A program made the position numbers and the translations under genes. Positions 1 through 7,308 of a stretch of DNA of 44,934 bases are shown here, one piece after another. Within the stretch, counting starts at the first letter, position 1, and each line of letters begins with the position of its first letter. The notes beneath the pieces are model-generated. The model was not told the DNA's origin, did no database searches, and saw only the letters and a list, made by a program, of their open reading frames with translations. Source of the DNA: Cymbomonas tetramitiformis (taxonomy: Eukaryota; Chlorophyta; Pyramimonadophyceae; Pyramimonadales; Pyramimonadaceae); contig LGRX02035385.1 of the NCBI GenBank assembly GCA_001247695.2, forward strand, positions 1 through 44,934, read 5' to 3'.

Positions 1-1
1 C

Positions 2-75
2 CACCACCTCGCCCACAGGCTCGCCCACCCCTTCACCCACAGGCTCGCCCACCATGCATGTGTGCATCGATAAAG
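2..75 (+). CDS. Partial exon, Ser/Pro/Thr-rich linker
   Basis: Open stretch entering from the left edge that encodes SPT repeats (TTSPTGSPTPSPTGSPT) and then MHVCIDK, followed at 76 by a good donor, GTAAGT. The same low-complexity style ends the FG-GAP exon downstream, so this is probably an upstream exon of that gene or a neighbouring domain linker. The frame is the only one that gives the repetitive SPT peptide. The 5' part of the gene lies outside the window. Composition fits an extracellular, possibly glycosylated hydroxyproline-type linker (inference). Confidence 0.45.
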
Positions 76-186
76 GTAAGTGGATGCGGAATTCGGATAT
101 CTATACAAAGAGGCATTCTCATGGGGTAGTGATATGACACGTCACCGCATCAGCGCATGCGCTGCCGTCACATGTATTGTCTGCAG

Positions 187-1584
187 TGGCCCAGCACGAT
201 GCGGGCGGCGCGATCTGGGTGGTTGGGGACGCACCTCGCAGGATTTGGAGCGGCGGAGATCGTGCTGGATTCAGTACACCCGAGCCAAGCTGCGGATGGC
301 GTACGTACCGTTCTGGCTGCGGATTTCAACGGCGACAGTTTCCCGGACATCCTGTCTGGCGCCTCCTCCGTGCGCTTCGGTCCAACAGCCAGCAGGCATG
401 GCACCCTTGCATGGTCCGAGAATAATGGCAGCGGAGTTTTCACAAGTGGCAGGAACCCCCATCTGATTAATACAAACCTGCTCCAGGTAGACGGTCTCAG
501 AGGCATTGCCGCCGCGGATTTGGATTCCGACGGTGACATCGACGTGCTCTCTGCGGCGTTCTATGCACGAGATGAGATAGCGTGGTACGAGAACAATGGA
601 AACGGAAACTTCTCACTCCACGTCATCCTCCCACAGGCCGTCGGCGCCGTGTCAGTGCAGGCAGCAGACCTCAACGGGGATGGGGCCCTCGATGTGCTGT
701 ACGCGCTGAAAACCGGAATGTCTATCGGATGGTACCCTAACTCAGGAAATGCCGCCGTCGGATTATACAACACGAGTTATATCATCGACGATTCCTTTGA
801 TGCTGCTACTGTGCAACAAGTGCACCCGGCGGACCTGGATGGCGACGGGGACCAGGACGTACTGGCAATAACGTTCGGAACAAGCAAGGTGGTGTGGTAT
901 GAGAATCTAGACGGCAGCGGAAGCTTTAGCGCACAAAAGATGATCAGCGCGTTCTTCGACGTCACCGGTGCAACAGCCGCGCAGGCAGTTGACCTGAACG
1001 GCGACGGTCATCTCGACGTGCTCGTTGCCTCATGCTACAATAATAAGATCGCGTGGTACGCATATGATCCAACCATCTCGGCATTTGGAACCCTGAACAT
1101 TATCAGCACGGACGTCTCCTGTCCTAAGTCGGTGATGGGCGCGGATCTCGACGGTGACGACGACGTGGATGTAGTCTCAGCTTCGTTCTACGACAAGAAG
1201 CTCGCCTGGTACGAGAATCTGGACGGAGCTGGGAACTTTCGCCCACAGCAAGTGATTGCCATCGACGCTATTGGGGCTTCCTCTGTTTACGTCAGTGACT
1301 TGAACAACGACGGATGCAAAGACGTCGTCGGCGCACTGTCAGGCGCTGACAAAATCACATGGTACCCAAATAAGTGCTGCACTGGCCATACCACCCCCTC
1401 CCCAACCACCTCGCCGACAGCATCCCCACCACCTGCCACCACTGCTGCCGACACAACTTCCCCACCAATTCGCCCACCACCCTCCAACAACCTCCCCCAC
1501 GAATTCCCACCACTGCCCACACACTCACCCACCACCTCACCCACCACCTCGCCCACGGATTCCCCTATTCCCAGCCCTCCATAG
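187..1584 (+). CDS. FG-GAP/VCBS repeat protein with Pro/Ser/Thr-rich C-terminus
   Basis: Encodes about 465 residues. Seven Asp-rich loops of the pattern DxNGDxxxD / DxDGDGDxD are visible (DFNGDSFPD, DLDSDGDID, DLNGDGALD, DLDGDGDQD, DLNGDGHLD, DLDGDDDVD, DLNNDGCKD). They are spaced about 50 residues apart, each followed by a DVL.A...I.WYEN strand. This is the FG-GAP/VCBS repeat, which builds a beta-propeller-like fold with Ca2+-binding loops in secreted or surface proteins. The last 75 residues are a TTSPT/PPP linker, like cell-wall or surface proteins of algae. The start is taken at the acceptor tattgtctgcag (AG 185-186), because a donor lies at 76 and no good initiator is seen, so this is probably an internal exon. 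The stop is TAG at 1582-1584, but a donor-like AG|GTAAAA lies 3 bp after the stop, so an alternative splice that bypasses it is possible. Family confident; ligand unknown. Confidence 0.8.
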   Translation, partial: WPSTMRAARSGWLGTHLAGFGAAEIVLDSVHPSQAADGVRTVLAADFNGDSFPDILSGASSVRFGPTASRHGTLAWSENNGSGVFTSGRNPHLINTNLLQVDGLRGIAAADLDSDGDIDVLSAAFYARDEIAWYENNGNGNFSLHVILPQAVGAVSVQAADLNGDGALDVLYALKTGMSIGWYPNSGNAAVGLYNTSYIIDDSFDAATVQQVHPADLDGDGDQDVLAITFGTSKVVWYENLDGSGSFSAQKMISAFFDVTGATAAQAVDLNGDGHLDVLVASCYNNKIAWYAYDPTISAFGTLNIISTDVSCPKSVMGADLDGDDDVDVVSASFYDKKLAWYENLDGAGNFRPQQVIAIDAIGASSVYVSDLNNDGCKDVVGALSGADKITWYPNKCCTGHTTPSPTTSPTASPPPATTAADTTSPPIRPPPSNNLPHEFPPLPTHSPTTSPTTSPTDSPIPSPP

Positions 1585-1800
1585 AGGTAAAATCCTCTAT
1601 GGACGCCCACATCACTTCCACAACAGATGGCCCCTTCACAACCCCTCCATATTCCCCTACCATCTCCCTAACCACTTAGTAAATCGGAAGAGCCGGGAGC
1701 TACGGTCGGCCCGCATCAGGTTATGGCCATAGATGCTTTGGGTGCACGTTCATTATTCATCTTAGAAACGAATGACGACGGATGCAATACCTTCCATCCC

Positions 1801-1952
1801 TTTAACAACTTATGAGGCCACGTGGCATCCGGCTGCTCGGGAGCTGAGTGTTTAACAGCTTATGAGGCCACGTGGCATGCGACTGCTCGGGCGCTGAGTG
1901 CTTAACAGCTTATGAGACCACGTGGCATCCGAATGCTCGGGCGCTGAGTGCT
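1801..1952. repeat. Triple 50-bp tandem repeat
   Basis: Three head-to-tail copies of a 50-bp unit start at 1801, 1851 and 1901. Each contains TTATGAGGCCACGTGGCAT (one variant base in the third copy), then a CTGCTCGGGCGCTGAGTG-like half. The units differ at a few bases, so this is a local minisatellite. The CCACGTGG core is a palindromic G-box/E-box-like hexamer with flanks, repeated at exact 50-bp spacing. Confidence 0.9.
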
Positions 1953-2478
1953 TCCGAAGAGCAGGGGCGTCCATGCACAGATGAAAAGACAATTTCAATA
2001 TAAGCATATACTTTGTCTAATTTAGAGGATACCTGGCGTTTAGTGTATATCACAACAGTCATCAAATTCACCTGGGCAGGTGTTACAGTGTATTTGTTTT
2101 TGAAATTTCAACTCTGAAAGCTATGGGATTTACGTTCCAAGTGGATGCAGCAGAGAGTCGCTGCACGCTTCTTCACCTTCGAAGACAGGGGAGGAGCCTG
2201 CGAGTCCTTCTCCAAACCCCGAGTGTCGTCCGTCCTTCTATGAGCGAACTTAAAACTGTATTCTGGGATTCGAAGTCTGCCAAGGCGTAGACCACAGAAT
2301 ATGTGAGGCATACCCACAAAGCTTGGGGTTTGGGGACATTTGTTGGAAGGGTGCCCAAAGTATATTGTTCGTACGCTGACAAGCCAAGCATTTCATAAGG
2401 GCACCAGTAAAAAGGGGGTAAGTAAAGTCTCGAGCGTGTCTTTAAAGGTCAAAATGTCGCATCGCATTTCACTCACAC

Positions 2479-2605
2479 CTGAGAGGCGTTTCAGAAGTTG
2501 CGGCAAAATAGTGTTTAGCACTTCCATATCGGTGTTGCGTTGAGGGAACATCTGCAGAATCCATAAACACGCCTTCACATCGCTCCTCGAACCGAACCTT
2601 CGCAC
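2479..2605 (-). CDS. Possible isolated exon (helical repeat-like)
   Basis: A minus-strand open stretch reads RSDVKACLWILQMFP...VLNTILPQLLKRLS and stops at a donor-like CTCTCAG|GTGTGAGTG. The amphipathic leucine pattern looks like one helix pair of a HEAT-type protein. No neighbouring exon could be matched in phase, so it may be a gene relic. The rest of 1953-3060 shows no convincing gene to me. Confidence 0.22.
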
Positions 2606-3051
2606 TTAATTTCACGAAAGGCAGCGTTTCTTAAGATAGCTACAGTGTCTCCAAGATAAGCCAATCTTGGGGACAGTGTGTGCCGGAAGGTGTCAGGTTA
2701 GGCAGTAGCCTTGAAAGAAATTGCCACCCTTGCGAGTATCCCAGATGATACGTTCCTTGCACCTCTGCTGATACCCAGAGAAATGCGAAGACAGTTTTGT
2801 GTAACGGCTCAACGTTTGAGGGTGTTGTAGGTGTTTAAGGAATCAGGTGTTTGTAATTGTTTGGATATCATGCTTCGAAGGGTTCTAACGCAGGTGTTAT
2901 TGAGAAAGCGAAGCACTTTCTCGACACACCAACCGTAAACGCAAACGCTTGTAACCGAAATGTGACTGTCCTAAGTGGAGACGGTATTTCGAGAATACCT
3001 GTCAGATCTCTGATATTGGTGCTGAACGAAAGTGCTCACAGTTTAGTGACA

Positions 3052-3126
3052 CGCGTCAAATGAAGGGATCGCCCGCGCCGGCGCCGGTTCTACTATATAC
3101 GCTTTAGTTTACTAACCGGTTTCGGG
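3052..3126. repeat. Dispersed repeat fragment (copy 1)
   Basis: Contains the ordered words ACGCGTCAA, ATCGCCC, GTTCTACT and ACTAACCGGTTTC. The same words in the same order occur at 43812-43850 near the other end of the window, with different spacing. This suggests two diverged copies of one repeat family, possibly ends of a degraded element. Confidence 0.4.
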
Positions 3127-3552
3127 TTTGTCAAAAAAACTAAAAAAGGCATGTAGAAGAAGAACCCACAGCATCCCGCGTCGAGCATCCCGCACCGCCA
3201 CCCGACCGCCCGCGCCCCCCTCGTCCCGCCCGGTTCTCGTGGAGTTTACGGAGACGCTGAAATAACTGTGGATATACGTACGACAACAGTGGGATATATG
3301 TACGGTTATGTGACACACCTACCCTACGGACCCCCCTAGCTACCCTATCTACCCTACCTACCCAATAATCACACCTGTAAAGCAAGATGCATGTCACGGA
3401 GACAAAACCGCAAAGATCATACAGCAGGCAATAATACCAATAATAGCCCGCAGGCACACATACTGGCCAGCACATAGTGCTACAGGCTACTGCACGTCGG
3501 TTTTGGCCAGTGCTACGGCACAGCTCGGCAGTCTAGTACTCAGCTGCTGCTG

Positions 3553-4571
3553 TCACTGCCACCCTTTCCTCGTGGACGGCTGGATGTACCTCATGGCTGC
3601 TGCCTGGGTCATCCAGTGCCCATGCCGCATGAACTCGGCGAATGACACCTTCTGGGCCACGACTGTGGCTCCACCAGATCTCATGTTGTGGGTCCCAAAA
3701 ACTGCCATGGTCTCTGCTTCCGTCTTACCCGTTGCCTGAGCCACCATCCGGATGACCTCACGCCTGCAGGCGTGGTAATCCATGTGTCTGCCATTCAGAG
3801 GCACCTAAGGGTCCCTGACGGCCTTCCTGCCGTCCCAGCCCTGGAACATGTTCACTGACCCGGATAGCTGCCCCGCCTCGATAAGCCGCTCTGATGAGAG
3901 ATCCACTGGGCAGAAATGCTTCCCTCCACGGGCCACGTACACCACATCACCCTCACAGTACGGGTCATTCTTCTTGCGGTTCCTGGATGTCAGGAGAAAG
4001 ACCATGTGGGTCGGATAGAACCTCATTGCCCCAACCCAGATCATCTTCATGTCCGAGTACCGCAGGCATCCCGCCCACATCACTGACCCCATGCATGCCA
4101 CTATCAGTTTGATGATGGAGAACCTGCCTTTGCTGTCTGTGTGGTACATCCTGATGCCGGTGGCCAACAGCACGACGGGCATGGCTGCCTTCCTATTCTT
4201 CACACCTAGCCCGAACTTCCTCCGAGCCTGCTCCCGAACTGCCTTGCACAGCTCCGTCTTAGTGGGGTTCTGGTCCCTCGGTACCAGAGCCACATCATGC
4301 ACCGCGTGGATAGCCCCCGATGCGCTGTCTTAACCCGCACTGAGAAAGTGTCGGCCCTGTCCATGACGAACCTCAGATACAATGCCACTGTCACCGGCAG
4401 TGCAGGGCAACACTCCCGCGGTGGCTGTCTGGTTGCACACCACCTGGAGAACCTCCCGAATGCTCCCAAGTAACTATTACACCAGCTGCCCACTGCCCTG
4501 GTGGTCACCATGTCCAGCTTCATGCTCCTCAGCAGCTCTTGCTCCAAGGGGTCCCTAGGGCTGACCTCCAC
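3553..4571 (-). pseudogene. Tyrosine recombinase (phage-integrase-like), broken
   Basis: Read on the minus strand, three adjoining open stretches (4571-4206, 4302-3805, 3804-3553) form one recombinase-like protein. The N-terminal part (LLRSMKLDMVTTRAVGSW...) looks like a SAM-like DNA-binding domain. The catalytic part has the first Arg in CLRYSDM, the HxxR box as HNMRSGGAT, the GHW motif and the nucleophile Tyr in AMRYI, all in the order expected for the R-H-R-H/W-Y fold. It has a frameshift near 4320-4330 and an in-frame TAG at 3805-3807, so it is probably inactive. Such genes occur in Crypton and DIRS-type elements and in viral integrases. No reverse transcriptase of DIRS type is adjacent, so Crypton-like or viral origin are both open. 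Confidence 0.7.
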
Positions 4572-4609
4572 TTGCCTCCAGAAGGCCGAGTCCAGATGCC
4601 CTCCTGCTC

Positions 4610-4629
4610 AATAATAATAATAATAATAC
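4610..4629. repeat. (ATA)n microsatellite
   Basis: Run of ATA/AAT triplets just upstream, in the minus-strand sense, of the recombinase relic. Simple slippage repeat. Confidence 0.9.
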
Positions 4630-5358
4630 ATTTACGCTAGCAAAGGGGACAAAGTTCTGAGAGTGCAGTATGTGAGAACAAACACACAGTGAAGCACTAC
4701 AAGTCAGGTGCTACGCTCGCATATGTCAACCGTGAAACTGTGAAGCTATACACAAGATAATACGATGTGTTATAGCTTCCGCTGAAAGAATGTGATGACA
4801 GCCCCTAAGGTGTCAGATGTGAAAATGACAGATGCTATGAACTGTCTGACTACCGAAGTCGATATCGGAGATGGCGCTGATGACAGTGAAGAAGTCATAG
4901 TAGTCGAACCATATCGGTGATGACACAGATGATGATGACACTGTCGGCGTGCCAAATCCAGCACACCACCTCGAGTGAGGTGGGCAGACCAGAATGAATA
5001 CACTCATACCAATCTCCACTCCAGACCAGAAAGAACCACAATCATGCCTGCCAGGGCTGAAAACCCCAAAAAGCTGGACAAAGTCCACACGGTCCTGGCA
5101 GGCCTATCAGCTCCCTGTCTCTAGTGCCACTCCTCCACCGGGGGAATAGTATGCTGTTGTGCCCTAAGGGTCCGCACACCGCGGTGCCATGCAGCCGGCT
5201 GCTTCGTCAGGGATATGACAAGGAGTACCCGAAGGCAGGTCCAAGTCACCCCGTCACCGTCAGACTTACAGACAAAGGAAGATGTAGGGAGGGTCACAGC
5301 GGGTGGAGGCAGAGGCTCTCACGTACGAGACAGGTGCCGGTCACGGGTCCCCGAAGGG
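4630..5358. other. Stretch without a recognisable gene
   Basis: Open frames here are short and of unnatural composition on both strands. It lies between the recombinase relic and the MITE and may be remnant mobile DNA. I see no motif that supports a call. Confidence 0.5.
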
Positions 5359-5360
5359 TA

Positions 5361-5386
5361 CAGTAATCACCCACCTTTAAGAAAAC
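5361..5386 (+). repeat. Left terminal inverted repeat of MITE
   Basis: Twenty-six bp, beginning CAGTAATCAC after a TA dinucleotide. Matches the right end with two mismatches. Confidence 0.75.
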
Positions 5387-5400
5387 AGGAGATATGGGGC

Positions 5401-5433
5401 CAGCCAGCGATATTCACCAACTTGGTACCCCCC
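5401..5433 (+). repeat. Subterminal direct repeat, copy 1 (copy 2 at 5832-5865)
   Basis: Both copies begin CAGCCAGCGATATTCACCAA and run on through CTTGG(G)TACCCCCC, differing only by one inserted G. They sit about 40-55 bp inside the two ends of the MITE but in the same orientation, unlike the inverted termini. Part of the motif recurs at 5491 and 5774, so the interior seems to have grown by local duplication. Confidence 0.8.
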
Positions 5434-5894
5434 GCCGGCCGCCGGCGTCCTATGAAAACGCTATGAATAGTGGACCGCGATCTCTTCACTCAGCCAGCGC
5501 ATTTCTTAGCCATCCACATTGACACGCACCTAGCGCAGACATTTTCTTAAAAATTTCACAGTAATGAGCGTATGAACACCAGCTGTCCACACATATGTAT
5601 CTGATGTGTTGTACTAGTTGTCCCTTATTATTTGAATTGTGGTTGTATATCGATGTACATGAAATATTGAGAGAAGTGATATATTGATGTCACATATCTA
5701 TAATATCATATGTAATATTTGCAAATGCCAGCAATTTTTTCTTAGCTATAAGAAATTGGAGAATCATATCTTAGGCCGGCCAGCCAGCACCAATATTTCT
5801 TATTTTGGTCCGTGCCATAACCTTCAAAAACCAGCCAGCGATATTCACCAACTTGGGTACCCCCCTGAAACGCTGGCTACTTTCTTATCGTCGG

Positions 5895-5920
5895 GTTTTC
5901 TTAACGGTGAGTGATTACTG
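5895..5920 (-). repeat. Right terminal inverted repeat of MITE
   Basis: Ends GTGATTACTG immediately before TA. Reverse complement of the left repeat apart from two bases. Confidence 0.75.
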
Positions 5921-6144
5921 TACATAAGGTCGTAGGAGTCAAGGTACGGCATGCAACATTCACATAACAGGTCTTGTGCATGCTTGCTAAACCTCTAGGC
6001 TAACTGTCATCATCGGTTGGTTGTATTCTTCACATACAGTATTTTCAAAATCAAATCATAAAGTATCTGTAACAAAGTACCTGCAAAGCACAGTCAGATA
6101 CAAAACCCAAAACAGGACAAAAATAGAGGGTACTCACAGTCAGA

Positions 6145-7308
6145 TCATGCTGCTGCTTTCTGAGTAGGCCTCCATGTCGAAAATCCAAAAGATTTGGCAG
6201 CCTGAATCACTGCCTTTTGCATATCCATGTAGCTGTCAAAGAGCATGTTGAAGTAGGGCACGGTGTTCTTGGTGGGAGGAACTGGCTTGGTGTAGGGGTC
6301 AGCCAGGTTCTTCTCCGAAGGTACCCTCCAGCATATGATCCAGCCCAGTCTGACAAAGTCTCTGAGCATATGGAATCTGACCAGAACATGCTTGATCTTT
6401 TGGGATTATAACGGGATGTTCTCAGCAATAGATATGCATGCATCATTATCCAGGAGAAGGGGAACTGGAAGTTCCAATCTGGGGCAGGTTGCTGAGGCTG
6501 GTAGGTATTCTGTGCTTCTCATATTCTGATAGTCCACTGGCCTGCGGTCTGATTCTGAATAAATCTCGAGCTCATCTGTCACTGACTTGCCATCAGGCCT
6601 GACACCACCGACTCCTGTACCCGTAGGTGTGGTGTAGTCCAGGAGTTTAGTCGGGAGAGTGCCCGGCTGTAACCCAGGGTAGCTGAATGCAATGTCAGTG
6701 GCGACCCTCTCTGCTTCAGTGATCTCAGAATCAAGTCCAGTAGTAGAGGGTGGCTGTCCCTGAATAGGGTGTTGGATATAGCCGAATATTTCTGTCAGCA
6801 TAAACATGAGAGATACTACCCGCTGAGCTGCAGTAGATGCTGCAACATATTCTGAACCCGTAGAAGATGTTTCTGTGATAGTCTGTCGGACTGTACCATA
6901 CTGTAGAATCATGCCACAGAAGAATATCACCATGCCAGAGTATGATCTAGCTGAGTTTTCCAGGTCTCTGGCCAGGTCAGCATCGGAGTACACAAACAGT
7001 GTGAGCACACGTGCTGGCCTCTCAGGGTAATAGAAGGCCATTCTGTAGTGTGCCGTGCAGTCCAGATACTGTGCAATTCTGATAAGAGCCTTCATTGAGT
7101 CCTCTGAGGGACAGGCCACAAACTGTGATAGGTAGATAACTGCATAGTAGATATTTGGCCGTGAAGTCCTGCTGTGCCAGAGCAGAGACCCAAGGATAGA
7201 CCGATAGGGCTTTACTAGAGTGAGGTCAGGGTCTGCTGGTTTCGATATCACAAGTTTAGAGTCCATAGGTGTACGGAAGGGTCTCTCGGGAATGTTGTTA
7301 GCTGTCAT
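6145..7308 (-). pseudogene. Pol 3' part: RT end and RNase H of copia element
   Basis: Continues pol after the frameshift. FRTPMDSKL marks the end of the RT; YRSILGSLLW and RPNIYYAV are the usual connection. RNase H shows YSDADLA, SRSYSG-like ARSYSGM, TGSEYVAAS and, after an in-frame TAA at 6406-6408, the tail KIKHVLVRFHMLRD and NLADPYTK, all in one frame down to 6145. The internal TAA sits in a linker where CAA (Gln) would fit, so a single C-to-T change explains it. About 70 residues of sequence between the SEYVAAS and DNDA motifs (around 6500-6780) have no counterpart that I recognise. Confidence 0.82.

Larger units (their letters stand above)
5361..5920. mobile_element. Tc1/mariner-like MITE, 560 bp
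   Basis: The ends form an imperfect terminal inverted repeat of 26 bp: left 5361-5386 (CAGTAATCACCCACC...) and the reverse complement of 5895-5920 (CAGTAATCACTCACC...), 24 of 26 matching. Both ends are flanked by TA (5359-5360 and 5921-5922), the target duplication of the Tc1/mariner superfamily, whose repeats also typically begin CAGT. The interior has no transposase reading frame, so it is non-autonomous. It also contains a near-identical direct repeat of about 33 bp at 5401-5433 and 5832-5865. Confidence 0.75.

Noticed and set aside
7305..7308. ATGA overlap as a programmed frameshift or termination-reinitiation site
   Set aside because: Protein similarity crosses into the second frame about 40 bp before the overlap, at a G-run, so a simple indel explains it.
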